A DNA stretch of 64,000 bases from Bog-532 sp963828445 (GTDB lineage: Bacteria > Actinomycetota > Actinomycetes > Streptosporangiales > Streptosporangiaceae). Location: assembly GCA_963828445.1 (NCBI GenBank), contig CAWHFP010000016.1, positions 18,431-82,430 of the forward strand, read 5' to 3'. This document shows, piece by piece, positions 9,465 through 19,922 of this stretch. Below the pieces are notes generated by a model. It made no database searches. It was not told the origin of the DNA and worked only from the letters and a program-made list of their open reading frames with translations. Numbering within the stretch: the first letter of the stretch is position 1; each line of letters starts with the position of its first letter. Position numbers and translations under genes: made by a program.

Positions 9465-12400
9465 ACGGTGCTGCGCAGGTGCCGGTTGCGGCCGTCCCAG
9501 TGCACGTGGGTGGTGACGGCCGAGCTGCCGTTGCTGCGCCGGACCTCGTACACGTCCAGCCGCGGCACCTGCGGGAAGCACCCCCACAGCGCGTGCCCGG
9601 TCATCACGAAGTCCAGATCCAGGCCGACCAGCAGCCCCATCAGCTCGGCGACGGTGCCCTCGTCCACCTTGGCGAAGGCGTCGTCGAGCAGGATCAGCCG
9701 CAGCGCCCGCCCGTCGTCACCCAGGCTGGTCAGGTAGCCGTCGGCGGCGGCGAACAAGGTCACGTAGGACACGAACCGGGTCTCGCCCTGGGACAGCTTG
9801 GCCCGCCGGGACAGCCGGCGCTGCTGGCCTTCCTCGGGGCCGAGGATGGTCACGTTCACCTCGTGCCACTGCCGGTAGTCCAGCGCGGCGGCCAGGTGGG
9901 CGGCGTAGCCGCTGCTCGGATCGGCGGCGTGGAACTCCTCGACCCGCTGCCGCAGCAGTTCGGTCAGCTCGGTGTTCTGGGCTTCGGAACGGACCGCGTC
10001 CGAGGTGGCCACCAGCTCCAGGATCCGGCCCAGCGCCGCGTGCTCCTCGCGCAGGCCCCAGCCCAGCCGGACGCCGATCCCGTTACTGGTCCGGATGCCC
10101 TTCAGGCTGGTGTTCATGGCCCCGACCAGCTGATCGGCCTGGTTGACCCGGCGGCGCAGCTCCTCGGCCACCCCGCCCAGGACGAAGCGGGTGAACACCT
10201 CCCGCTCCCGTTCGCTCAGCGCCGCCCGGCCGCTTTCCACCCGCGCGGCCAGGGTCCGGGCCGCCCCGGCCAGGGTGCGTTCGTCGCCGGCCCCGGCCAC
10301 CTCGATCAGGAACGACGTCGTCCTCGCTGGCGTAGCCCACGTCGAGCTGCCCGGAGACCTCCCGGTCGAACTCGCGGAAGCTGTTCATGACCGTGGTCTG
10401 CTGGCCGCCGGACGCGCCGCGGTCACCTGCTCGAGCACTCCCTGGCGGCCGCCACGACCTGGTCCAGCTGGTCCGGCTGGACGATCGTGGCCAGGCTGGC
10501 GGTGGTGGCCGCCGCGGCCAGGCCGGGAAGGGTGACTGACCGGTTGAACCGGTGGCCCATCGCGGCCATCCGGCCCAGCTGCTCGTCGGCGTTCTCGGCC
10601 GCCCGTCGGCTCTCGGTCCGGGCCTCACCGAGCTTCGGCCCCAGCGTGCTGGCGGCCTTGGTCGCGGTTTCCCAGTCCCGGACGGCCCGGGCCTGCGCCT
10701 GCTGGGCGGCGTCCAGCTCCTTCTGCGCTTCCTCAAGAGACAGGTCGATCGCGTCGTGCTGGGCCGCGAGCGCGCTGGCCTCGGCGTGCCACCGGGACCA
10801 GGTCTCGTCGGCGTCCTGCTCGGTCCGGTCGCGCAGCGTCGCGGCGTCCGCCACCCGCTTCAGCTGCTCCCGGTGCCGGCGAGCGGAGCTGGCCAGCCGG
10901 TTCAGCTCCTTCCCCAGCCGCGTACTGCCGTCCCGCGCCCGCGTCGCCGCGGTGACGACACCGGCCAGGGCGTCCTTACCGGACGGCAGCGCGAGATGGG
11001 TGCAGGTGGCCTGGTGGGTGCTCAGCTCAGCGGCCCAGGTCTCCCGCTGTTTCCGGGCGCGTTCGGACTCGCGGGTGGCCCGGGTCGCGCTGCGCTCGGC
11101 GCGGCCCGCGCTCTCGGCCGCGACCCGGCGGGCCGCGAACAGCTCGGCGGTACGCGGTCTGGCCTCGACCAGGCGGTCCAGCGCGCGGACGGTGCCCTCC
11201 AGCTCGGCCCGCCGCCGGTCCCGCTGCTCGGCCCGGCCCGCCAGCTCGGTCAGCTCGGCGTCGATGGCGGCGATCCGCTCCTGCCGGTGCGCGGCGCGGG
11301 CGGCCGCGCCGATGTGCCGGGCCTTGGCCGCGAGGTGGCGTCCGCGCAGCGGGCCGTTCCGCCAGCGGCCGTCGGCGAACACGGCCGTAGCCGCGCCGGG
11401 GTCTTCGAACCCCACGGCGGCCAGGACCGACGTGATCGTCGCCGCGGGCAGGGCGGCCGCCGGGTCGGGACGCAGCGCGCCGATCAGGGACCGTTCCGGC
11501 CGGGCCGGGCCGGGGCCGATGAGCAGCTCCCCGTCGGCGGCCAGCACCGTCCCGTCCGGCTGGATGACCGCGCTGAGCAGGCCCGCGGCCAGCAGCGCGC
11601 CTTCCAGGCCGGCCCGCTGCCCGTCGTCGAGGTGCCCGGCGAAGTCCACGCACCGCCATAGCGGTTCCCCGGGCCGCCCCGCGTCGAGCCAGGCCGGCTC
11701 GTCCGGTTTCGGGTCCCGCTCGGCGGCCAGGTCCGCGCGTTCGGCCTTCAGCGCGGTTTCCCGCTCCCGGTCGTCGGACGCGGCCCGGTCCAGTTCGGCG
11801 CGGGCGGCTGCCACCGCTGCCCGCGCGGGGCGGGCCGCCACCTCGGCCACCTCGTCCAGGCCGTCCAGCGGCGGCCCGTCCTCACCGGCCAGTGCTTCGG
11901 CGTCCCGGATGAGCGGCCCGAGCCGCGGATGCGCGGCCCAGTCGGTCTCACCCAGCAGTTCGGTGGTCTCCGGGGCCCGGCACCAGGCGCGCCAGGCCTC
12001 GGCCAGGGTGACGGCGGCGGTGTCCCGTTCGCGAGCGTGGCCGTCCGCTGTCGCGGCGTCCTCCTCGGCGGCATCGCGCAGCTGCCCGGCCTCCGCCTCA
12101 ACCCGCAATACCTGCTGTTCGGCCTGTTCCAGGCGCTGGGCCTCGTCGAACCGGCGGTGGGCCAGGCCCAGCCGCTCGCCCGCGCCCGCCGCCGCGGCCC
12201 GGGCCAGCTCCTGCGCGGCGTCCAGGTCGGCCGGGATCACGTCCGCCTGGTTTGCGGCCGGCCGGTCCACCGGCTGCGGGTCACCCTCGCGCTGGGTGCG
12301 GAGCAGAGCCGAGCCGGGCTCCGCCGCGTGCTCGGCCACCCGGATCTCCTCGGGCAGCCCGGCCGTGGGCAGGCCCGCGTCCTCGAGCGCGTCCCGGGTC

Positions 12401-13593
12401 TCGGTCAGGGCCGCGGCCGCGTCCCCGGCGACACCGTGCAGTTCGCCCAGGACCCGCCCGGCGTCCCCGACCGCGGTGGCGTGCTGGTCCCGGCTGCGCC
12501 CGGCCTCGGCCAGCGCCCGGTCCGCGGAACGCGCCAGCTCGGCCACCTTCTGGTCGCGCTGCACCAGGTCGTCGGCGGTCTTGAAGATCTCGCGCTTCTC
12601 GATGGCCCGCAGCGCGGCGTCGATCTCGGACCGCTCCTCGGCCAGCTGCTGGACGGCCGCCTCCCGCTGGTCCGACTCCTCCTCCAACGCGACCAGCTCC
12701 GCGGCGCGCTGGTCGGCCTGGCTCCGGGCTTCGGTCACGGCCGCGGCGGCGGTCAGCGTCTCCTGGGCCCGGGTCCGCAGCGTGTCGGCCGCGTAGCGCC
12801 GGTAGACGCCGAGGAACTTGTCCACTTCCCGGGCCGAGTCTTCCAGCCGCTGCTGGGCCAGCCGGGTCTCGGTGAGCCCGTCCAGCTGCTCGCCGGCCCG
12901 GGACAGCGCGTCCTCCTGCAGCGGCGGCAGCGATTCGAGCAGGATCTGCGGCAGCCGCCCCTCGTCGATGCGGTTGCCGACGTCCGGGGCCCGCAGCGTG
13001 TGCAGCAGCTGGAGCAGGCCGTCGTAGCGGTCCCGGCCCGCATCGCCGTGCAACCCGAACACCAGCGCGCGGACGTGGTCGCGGTGGGCGTGAGCCGACT
13101 CCGTGATCCGCTCCGCCCCGATCAGCTCGGTCAGCGCGTCCCGGGACAGCGGCTCCCGCGAAGCCGACATCAGCGGCAGGCCGTCGCCGACGCGCAGCGG
13201 CGTGGTGAAGTACCAGACCTTGGTCTGGCTGGCCGACTGGCTGCGCCGGGCCAGCGCCCCGATCGTGAGGTACTCGCCGGGCCGGGCCAGCTCCAGCCAC
13301 AGGTAGCCGATCCGGTTGGACTGGCCCTGCGCGCCGGTGCGCATCAGCTCGTCCAGGCTGACCCGGGCCGCGCCGGTGGCGTCCATCCGGCGCCGGTCCG
13401 CGTCGAGCAGGAACGGCAGCAGCATTTCCAGCGCCCGGGACTTCCCGGAGCCGTTGGTGCCGCGCAGGATCAGCCGGCCGCCGCTCAGGTCGAACTCGTT
13501 GTCCAGGTAGAACCAGACGTTGACGATGCCGGCCCGGGACAGCCGCCAGCGCTCATCAAACCGCTGTGGCGGGCGCGGCCGCGGCTGGCTCAT
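9461..13593 (-). CDS. jetC: Wadjet type II SMC ATPase JetC (TIGR02680; C-terminal frameshifts as read)
   Basis: SMC/MukB-like motor of the Wadjet complex. The N-terminal head has Walker A GTNGSGKS (residues 44-51), followed by long Ala/Glu/Arg-rich coiled coils with a hinge-like middle. The C-terminal head has a signature-like LSQGE and Walker B LILLDDAFAKVDE. The frame is open from 13593 to 10423 (1056 residues), then needs three single-base corrections at about 10436, 10413 and 10316 before continuing from 10300 to 9461. The corrected protein is about 1377 residues, normal for the family. ATGA overlap with jetB and GTGA overlap with jetD. If the shifts are real, the ATPase head is lost and the system is dead. 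Confidence 0.86.
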
Positions 13594-14796
13594 TCGGTGT
13601 CCCCCTCAGAGCGGTCAGCGGCGGAGCGGGTGGTGACCTGGGGCTGGTACCGGGCCGCGAACGGGAAGACGGCCAGGCCGCCGTCGGTCGGCTCGGCCAG
13701 CCGGAGCGCAGCCAGCAGGCTCACGACCTCGGTGCGCAGGATGTCCGGCGACTGCTTGTAGGCATCCTTCCAAGCTCCCCCATGGCGCGTGACCAGATCG
13801 CCGAGCACCGAGTCGACCCGCGTCCAGGGCACGAGGAACGCCGGGATCGCACGACCACCGATCACGACCGTGCTGTCCAGCGGCGGCGGTAGCCGCGTTC
13901 AGCTCGTCGAGCAGCAGCAGGGCGGCCTGCTTGGTGCTGCCGCCACCAGGGAAGTCGATGTCGGTGAGCCCGCCGGCCTCACTGGCCGGGTCGTAGGCCA
14001 GCGCCCCTTCGGCCCGGACCTCGAGCACCAGACCGAAATTCTCATCCAGATGCCGGGCCAGCTCGCTGCGTTCCCGCGACAGCACGTCCAGCTCGTCGTC
14101 GGGCAGCTCGGCCCGGAACACCGCTGGGTTCTCCACCAGCCGCTGGCGGAGCCGCCGCCGCGGTGGCTCAGCATTGAGACTGGCCCAGGTGTCCTCGGCC
14201 TTCTCGTACGGGTGCAGCGGGCTGGGCAGCAGGTGGATGAGCAACGCCCGGTTGATGCTGAGCAGGGCCTCGTCCTCGGGTCGCTCGCCCCAGCCGGTCA
14301 GCGTCCCGTCGGTCTCGGTCACCACACCCCACGCCACCAGCAGCTTGAGCGCGGCCACCAGCTGGCGCCGGTCGCCGATGCCGTCGGTGACGGTGACCGC
14401 CTGCTCGGCGGCGTCGGCCCGGATCTGGTCGACCAGCGCCGAGATCAGGATCTGCTCGCCCACCCCCGGCGCCAGCAAGGCCCCGCAGGCCAGCGCGAGC
14501 AGGACATAGGTCCGGGCCGTGAACGGCGCCTCGCCCGCACCGCGCCGGGCCGCCCGCACCGGCGCCGACGCGGGCAGTGGCGCCTTGACCAGGCGTGCGA
14601 ACGTCGACTCGACCACCAGCGCGTAGCCGAGCTGGCCCGCGAACATCGACTTCAGGGCGGTGGCGTGGTGGCGGACCAGGTCCAGCTCGGCCGGGTTCCG
14701 GGCGGCGGTCAAGATGGGGGAGGCGAGCAGATGCCGGGCCGCGATCCGGCGCTGTCCGGCGTCGATCCCGGCCGTGGACACCCGGGGCATGGTCAC
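13590..14796 (-). CDS. jetB: Wadjet type II subunit JetB (DUF2398 / TIGR02678; one frameshift as read)
   Basis: KITE-like (MukE-type) partner of the JetC SMC. The protein begins MTMPRVSTAGIDAGQRRIAARHLLASP and reads in one frame to LLLLDELNAA. One extra base at about 13890 must be removed to continue with PPPLDSTVVIGGRAIPAFL to the stop. The corrected protein is about 401 residues. The GTG at 14796 overlaps the jetA stop (GTGA), matching the coupling used at jetC/jetD; ATG 14790 is an in-frame alternative. The stop overlaps the jetC ATG. Confidence 0.83.
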
Positions 14797-16307
14797 TGCG
14801 CTATCTCCTTCGGCGCCTCTGGCCAGCCTTCGTCCGCGGCCCCGGCCACGGTCAGCCGGAGCCGGACGAACGTGGTGGTGCCGTCGGGGCTGTTGACCAC
14901 GGTGTCCGGCCCGTCCACCGCCCGCAGCCGCAGCCCGGCGTCGTGGTCGACGATTTCCTCTCCCTGCTGAGCCAGCAGCGCGGCGACCAGGTCGAGCAGC
15001 AGGTCCCGCGCCGCGGGCGAGATCGTGGTCCCGTGCAGCGACCCGGCCAGCGCCAGCTCCGCCGCCGCGGCCTGCCGCTGCTCGGCTTCCTGCTCGGCTT
15101 CGGCGGTCAGCCGCAGCCGGTCCGCGGTCGGGTCCGGCACCCGGGACGTCCGGCCCCGCGCGGCCCGGTCCCCGCGTTCGCGCAGCGACACCGGAACCGG
15201 CACCGGCTCCGCCCGCCACCACGACGTCGTCGGCCCCACCCGCGGATCGGGTTCGTCCGGGCCGAACAGCAGATGCCGCGCCGGATATATACCGAAGGCT
15301 GCGTCGTAGAGCCGATGCGCCTGCTCGTCGTCCGTGGTGGCGAACCACCGGGCCAGCCGCAGGAAATCGGCCCGCCGCGAGAACCCGGTCCCGGACGAGT
15401 CGAGCAGCCGCTTGGCGTTGGTGATCAACTGCCCCAGCGCCTGGCGCGCCGCTCCCCGCAACTGCTCGGGCCCGGACGCTCCGTAGCCGTCGTCGTACCA
15501 GGCGGCCAGCCCCGCCCAGTCCTTCCGCGTCCGCCCCTGCGCCCGCTCGGCCTGCGTCCCGTCCGGCAAGGCGAGCCCGGGCAGGCTGGCCAGCGCCTCC
15601 AGCAGCGCATCCGCCCGCTCCAGCACCAGCGCCGCCCGGTGGGCCACCGCCGGCGCGTGCCGGTTGACGTCCGCCGTGATCAGGTCGATGTAGACGAGGA
15701 GAAGCTCCTTGAACTGCGCGTACTCCTCCCCACCCAGGTCGTACCGGCTGAGGATCCCGGCCAGGTAGGCGTAGAAGTCCCGCACGCTGTCGGTGAAGAC
15801 GCGCTGGTTGCTGAACACGGTCGTGACCTCACCCGCCAGCGCCTCCGCGTCCGGGGTCGGTCTGCCGCCGTCCAGCATGGCCAGGATCCGGTCCAGCGAC
15901 TGCACGATCTGCCCGAGCAGTTCCCGCGCCACCTCCCGCGCCCCGTCGGTGGTGTGCAGGATCTCCACCGCCTGCCGGTGGACCCGCCCGCCGAGCTTGG
16001 AGACCTGGTACCGGGACCGCGACCGAATGTATTCGGCCACCGTGGCCACCCGCGCATCCCGGATCGACGGCACCAGGTTCCCCCAGTCCGCCAGCTGCTT
16101 GCACCGCGCCTCGGCCGTGTCCCGGGACATGCCGACACCCCGCTCGGCGAGTTGCCCCGCAACCTCGCTGGCGGACAGGTCGGTCAGCAGCGTCGCCGTG
16201 AACAGATCCATGATCGCCAGGTAGTCCGCCGACTCCTCAGCCGTGAGGTACCGGAACAGATCCCTTCGCGCCCCATCCACCGACGCAGGCTCGCTTAAAG
16301 GCGCCAC
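14793..16307 (-). CDS. jetA: Wadjet type II kleisin-like subunit JetA (DUF2397 / TIGR02677)
   Basis: 504 residues, intact. First gene of the operon; JetA is the kleisin (MukF-like) protein that links the SMC heads. The N-terminal part (LFRYLTAEESADYLAIMDLF, then ARCKQLADWGNL) looks like the winged-helix region of DUF2397, followed by a long helical middle. GTG start at 16307. The gene is divergent from the DprA-like gene, with 116 bp between them, which should hold promoters for both. Order and 4-bp overlaps (jetA-B-C-D) are those of type II Wadjet loci. Confidence 0.86.
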   Translation of the reverse strand: MAPLSEPASVDGARRDLFRYLTAEESADYLAIMDLFTATLLTDLSASEVAGQLAERGVGMSRDTAEARCKQLADWGNLVPSIRDARVATVAEYIRSRSRYQVSKLGGRVHRQAVEILHTTDGAREVARELLGQIVQSLDRILAMLDGGRPTPDAEALAGEVTTVFSNQRVFTDSVRDFYAYLAGILSRYDLGGEEYAQFKELLLVYIDLITADVNRHAPAVAHRAALVLERADALLEALASLPGLALPDGTQAERAQGRTRKDWAGLAAWYDDGYGASGPEQLRGAARQALGQLITNAKRLLDSSGTGFSRRADFLRLARWFATTDDEQAHRLYDAAFGIYPARHLLFGPDEPDPRVGPTTSWWRAEPVPVPVSLRERGDRAARGRTSRVPDPTADRLRLTAEAEQEAEQRQAAAAELALAGSLHGTTISPAARDLLLDLVAALLAQQGEEIVDHDAGLRLRAVDGPDTVVNSPDGTTTFVRLRLTVAGAADEGWPEAPKEIAQ

Positions 16308-16410
16308 GCCGCCAGGCTAGGGGAGCCCACCGACATTCCGCCCCGAAACCTCAGAACGGTCAGCTGCGACTTCCGGACCGCGAGTTCGGCGAACATGGGT
16401 TCGAAACCAA

Positions 16411-16416
16411 TAGAGT
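16411..16416 (+). promoter_or_regulatory. -10 element for a leaderless dprA-like transcript
   Basis: TAGAGT fits the TAnnnT rule and ends 7 nt before ATG 16424. No Shine-Dalgarno sequence precedes that ATG, so transcription probably starts at the start codon itself. No clear -35 was seen. Confidence 0.4.
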
Positions 16417-16423
16417 GGCCGCA

Positions 16424-17302
16424 ATGACGCGCGAAGAGCAGGCCGCGCTGGTCGCGTGGCTGCGACGCTCCCGAGTCGCCTGGCCCGACGTGACCGAACG
16501 GCTTGAAGAGCACGGCAGCGTGCAGGCCGCCGCTGCCGTGGACGACCCTATGCAGGGTTCGCTGTTTGACACGGCACCGTCCAATGAGGCTGGCCAGGCC
16601 GCCAGCGACCTCGACCGGTGGGAACAAGCCGGTATCCGAATGATCTCCGTGCTCGACGCCGAGTACCCGGCCAACCTCCGCATGATCCACCAGCACCCGC
16701 CGGTCCTGTTCACGCGAGGCATCGCCGAGCAGCGGGATGCCACCTCGGTCGCTATCGTCGGCACCCGCCTGCCCACACCCCGCGGCCTCGGCCAAGCGCG
16801 TCAACTCGCCACCGGCCTGGCCGCACGCGGCATCCCCATCGTCAGCGGCCTGGCCTCTGGCATCGACACCGCCGCGCACGCGGCCACCCTCGCTGCCGGA
16901 GCCCGGACCGTGGCTGTAATCGGTACCGGTCTCGATCGGACGTACCCGCCGCCGAATGCGGCCCTGCAGGAGGAGATCGCCGCCAAGGGCCTGCTGATCT
17001 CCCAGTTCCTCCCCGGCTCTCCGCCGACCAAGGCCTCGTTCCCGATGCGCAACGCGGTGATGAGCGGCTACACCCTCGCCACCGTGGTGGTCGAAGCCGG
17101 CGAGCGCAGCGGCTCCCGGATTCAGGCCAGGCTCGCCCTCCAGCACGGCCGCCACGTGTTCCTGATGCGCACCCTGCTCGAACACGACTGGGCCCGCGAC
17201 TACGCGCACCGCCCCGGCGTCACCATCGTGGACACCGCCGCCGACGTCTTCGCCGGCCTCCAGCGGCTCGCCTCGGAGCCCGCCGAGCTCACCTGGGCTT
17301 GA
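16424..17302 (+). CDS. DprA/Smf-like DNA-processing protein
   Basis: About 292 residues. A helical N-terminal domain is followed by the DprA Rossmann domain: SVAIVGTRLPTPRG, then GIPIVSGLASGIDTAAHAA, then TVAVIGTGLDRTYPPPNAAL and the conserved RN in PMRNAVMSGY. Canonical DprA loads RecA on single-stranded DNA in transformation. This copy lacks the usual C-terminal winged helix, and its position between Wadjet and a type IV restriction enzyme suggests a role in defence or foreign-DNA sensing. ATG 16424 is preferred on the leaderless promoter; GTG 16415 is in frame. Confidence 0.82.
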   Translation: MTREEQAALVAWLRRSRVAWPDVTERLEEHGSVQAAAAVDDPMQGSLFDTAPSNEAGQAASDLDRWEQAGIRMISVLDAEYPANLRMIHQHPPVLFTRGIAEQRDATSVAIVGTRLPTPRGLGQARQLATGLAARGIPIVSGLASGIDTAAHAATLAAGARTVAVIGTGLDRTYPPPNAALQEEIAAKGLLISQFLPGSPPTKASFPMRNAVMSGYTLATVVVEAGERSGSRIQARLALQHGRHVFLMRTLLEHDWARDYAHRPGVTIVDTAADVFAGLQRLASEPAELTWA

Positions 17303-17694
17303 CCACCCGGGCCCACGGTCCTCGACCTGTGTGAGCTGCACTGTATTCACGGGTTGTGCTGCATCATCGCGCTTGACGCGTCAGAGAAAGAACTCACCCT
17401 CGCCGTAGTCCAGCGCCTTTCCTCCCGGCCTCTGGCCGGAGGCAGCCGTGAGCACCGTCCCGCAAATCCATTGCACGGCGCTTATTTACTCGCGATCTGT
17501 ATAGGTATGTATAGCTATTTAAGTGATTATGTGATGGTGTCTAACTCGTCATGGAGACCGGTTTGGCTCGCGCCATTAATGGGACCGGGATGATCTGACT
17601 CAGGCTAGGGTTGGCCTGGTCAGGAGCGGCCGTTGGTTACGGCACCTTGGCTCGTGCGGCAATTTTCGGAACCCGCTGGTAAGGAGAATTGAGG
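17303..17694. other. Intergenic, AT-richer stretch upstream of the restriction enzyme
   Basis: No convincing gene. The stretch 17480-17535 is notably AT-rich (TATAGGTATGTATAG) and may hold promoter elements. The short plus-strand ORF 17354-17593 has no ribosome site or family likeness. Base composition drops here and stays low through the restriction gene, which fits an acquired segment boundary. Confidence 0.4.
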
Positions 17695-18927
17695 GTGCTT
17701 CCTTCCCATGCGGTGGAGTTCGACGAACTTGCGGACGCAGATCTGGTTGTTGACCGCATCTACAAAGGTGGGTCGGCAGGAAATACTGGCGACGATCCTT
17801 TGTCCAGGCTGTTGCCTGGCGTTGGGAACCAGGGCGGCTTCCGGATGGTCGGCAGACCGGTACGGGATACGGTCAAGCTGGTCGTGCTTTATACATCCGG
17901 CGCTGAGCCAGATTGGCCGGACGCCCTTGACCCGTATACCGGGACCTTTACCTATTTCGGCGACAATCGATCGCCGGGCCGAGACTTGCACGACACTCCC
18001 CGTAAGGGGAATCTCTTGCTGCGCCAGTCTTTCGAACGTGCCCATGCTGGACCTGTAGGTCGCGAGCAAGTCCCACCGTTCCTGCTATTTGACAAGCCTG
18101 GGACGGGCCGGAGTGTCCGGTTCCGCGGTTTGCTTGCCCCGGGCTCAGCTCGACTGAGCAGCGAAGAAGATCTGGTTGCTGTGTGGCGCACCACAAAAGG
18201 CCAGCGATTCCAGAACTACCGTGCACAATTTACCGTTCTCAACGCACCATCGGTCTCACGCGCTTGGATCCATCAAATCGTTGCCGGTGAGCCTCTTGGG
18301 AGAAATTGTCCAGATGTTTGGCGCAGCTGGGTGAAATCGGGAAGTTACGAGGCGCTGCTCGCTCCTCCTACTGCCAAAATTAGATCGCGTGAGCAGCAAC
18401 AGCCGAGCCCGGCAGAGCGATCTTTGCTGAACGCGGTTTATTCGTACTTTAAGGATAGGCCGCATGACTTCGAAAAGTTCGCCGCCGACGTAATGAAGAT
18501 GAGCAATGAAAATGTCGACCGGGTCGACGTCACGCGCCCATGGCGGGACGGGGGCCGCGATGCCGTCGGCGATTACTTGCTAGGGCCCCCGACTGATCGC
18601 GTAGCGGTAGAGTTTGCGCTCGAGGCGAAGTGCTATGCTCCCACGAACGGCGTAGGCGTGAGGGAAACGAGCCGGCTAATCTCTCGTCTACGTCATCGCC
18701 AATTCGGCGTCCTGGTGACCACTTCTCATCTAGACGCACAGGCGTACCGTGAAATTCGTGAGGACGGCCATCCAGTGATAGTGATGGCTGGACGAGACCT
18801 GGTCGACGTTCTAAAGAAGAGTGGCCTAAATACTTCCGAGGCCGTTCGCTCGCATCTTAGGGAACGCTACCCTCGTGACTTATCTCGCGCTAGCGGGCCA
18901 CGAACGAGGCTTTCATGCGACGGGTGA
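17695..18927 (+). CDS. AspBHI/MspJI-like modification-dependent (type IV) restriction endonuclease
   Basis: 410 residues. The N-terminal half matches the SRA-like reader domain of AspBHI-type enzymes (DPLSRLLPGVGNQGGFR, KLVVLYTSG, FTYFGDNRSPGRDLHDTPR). The C-terminal half is an Mrr-type PD-(D/E)XK nuclease with RDGGRDAVGDY and the LEAKCY catalytic strand. Known family members bind 5-methylcytosine and cut nearby. The GTG at 17695 sits 8 nt after AAGGAG; TTG 17689 is too close. Codon use is clearly AT-richer than the neighbours, consistent with horizontal gain. Its 3' end overlaps the convergent DUF397 gene by 38 bp. Confidence 0.87.
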   Translation: MLPSHAVEFDELADADLVVDRIYKGGSAGNTGDDPLSRLLPGVGNQGGFRMVGRPVRDTVKLVVLYTSGAEPDWPDALDPYTGTFTYFGDNRSPGRDLHDTPRKGNLLLRQSFERAHAGPVGREQVPPFLLFDKPGTGRSVRFRGLLAPGSARLSSEEDLVAVWRTTKGQRFQNYRAQFTVLNAPSVSRAWIHQIVAGEPLGRNCPDVWRSWVKSGSYEALLAPPTAKIRSREQQQPSPAERSLLNAVYSYFKDRPHDFEKFAADVMKMSNENVDRVDVTRPWRDGGRDAVGDYLLGPPTDRVAVEFALEAKCYAPTNGVGVRETSRLISRLRHRQFGVLVTTSHLDAQAYREIREDGHPVIVMAGRDLVDVLKKSGLNTSEAVRSHLRERYPRDLSRASGPRTRLSCDG

Positions 18928-19090
18928 AGGCTAGCCATTTACCGGAAGCGATGGCCAAGGTGGTGCCATCGGGGCTCTTACTGTCGCGGACGGCGAGGGT
19001 GTGAGGGTTAGTGCCGACCTCTACGCAGTTGCCGCCGTTGCTGGTGCTGTAGCTCGACTTGCGCCAGCTCAGTGGTTCTGCCGTCTCCAT
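18890..19090 (-). CDS. DUF397 domain protein
   Basis: 66 residues. Typical DUF397 signature: LSWRKSSYSTSNGGNCVEV followed by VRDSKSPDG and a terminal W-x-F-type segment. These small proteins are usually encoded directly after an XRE/DUF5753 regulator and act with it, sometimes as an antitoxin-like or activator partner. Here it follows the broken XRE gene in the expected order. GGAGGAAG lies upstream of the ATG. The N-terminal reading frame also extends upstream to 19201, but that stretch encodes the C-terminus of the XRE protein. Confidence 0.8.
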   Translation of the reverse strand: METAEPLSWRKSSYSTSNGGNCVEVGTNPHTLAVRDSKSPDGTTLAIASGKWLAFTRRMKASFVAR

Positions 19091-19922
19091 GAGCTGTGCC
19101 ACTTCCTCCACAAGATCAAGGGAGGCGCTTCGGGGTAGGGCCTCTAGCCTCAACGTATCCCAGGTGATGGCCAGAGCTTCTACTTGATTTGTGTCTTCCA
19201 CGATCTGGCCGGCTCACGGCGGTGTCTTGATAGCCGAGGCTGGCGCGTCCGTGAAGTCAGCGAGGACGAAGGCGCCGCCGCGCATGCCCTCGTGTGCGCC
19301 TGCGGCCAGCGGAATGACCTGCAGGACGATGTGTGATCGTCTGGCTGCGGCGGCCAGGAGAGTCAAGTCTGATCGGCCATGACCTCGGGGCCGCCGACTG
19401 GGCGTCTCAGTGCGGCCTCGTCAAGCAGCGACCCAAAGCTCGGGCGGGTGCTCGCGCTCCAAGATGTGCTGGCGGCTCCAGTCGAGCTGCGACGGCATCG
19501 TCCAGTTCTTCTTTGGTGGCGCCAACGCGCGTGCTGAGGATCGCCCGGGCGTATGCCTCGGTCTGCAGCAGGCCAGGGACGATGGCAAGTTCGAAGTTGC
19601 GGAGGCGGCGGGCGTGGGATTCGTGGTCGGGCCAGGCCTGGAACCAGCCGGGGTAGGCGCGGTGGCGGAGGTGGTCTTTCAGGATCTCGCGGAGGGTGGT
19701 GAGGGCGCCGTGGGTGTTGAGCTCGGGGAGGGATTCGCAGGCCTCGGTCATGGCTTCGGTGGGGGTGCGGGTGCCGTCTTCGACTTTGCGGATCTGCGAG
19801 GCCGAGAGGTAGATGCGGGCGCCCAGCTCTTCGGGGGTCAGGCCTGCGGCGGTGCGGTAGTGGCGGAGCATGGCGCCGAACACGCGGAGGGGGCTTTCGG
19901 CGGTGGCGGGCTCTCGCTGCAT
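19069..19922 (-). pseudogene. XRE-family regulator with DUF5753 (several frameshifts as read)
   Basis: The N-terminus is a clear helix-turn-helix (FGAMLRHYRTAAGLTPEELG, then LSASQIRKVEDGTRTP) and reads in frame to LDDAVAARLE. Continuing the DUF5753 domain requires shifts at about 19474 (RQHILEREHPPELW), 19430 (LLDEAALRRPVGGPEV) and 19369 (TLLAAAARRSHIVLQVIPLA), and near 19214, where an in-frame TGA separates IKTPP from GQIVEDTNQVEALA. The span gives about 284 residues, the usual family size, so the gene was probably full length. The C-terminal boundary is approximate. Confidence 0.78.

Noticed and set aside
16390..16410. GGGTTCGAAACC resembling a tRNA T-arm
   Set aside because: No acceptor, D or anticodon arms can be built around it, and it lies in a divergent promoter gap.
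17354..17593. Plus-strand ORF of 79 codons in the gap before the restriction gene
   Set aside because: No ribosome site, no family likeness, mixed composition. Treated as non-coding.
19210..19216. In-frame TGA in the XRE gene as a possible selenocysteine codon
   Set aside because: No SECIS-like structure, and this family uses no selenocysteine. The gene has several other shifts consistent with sequence errors.
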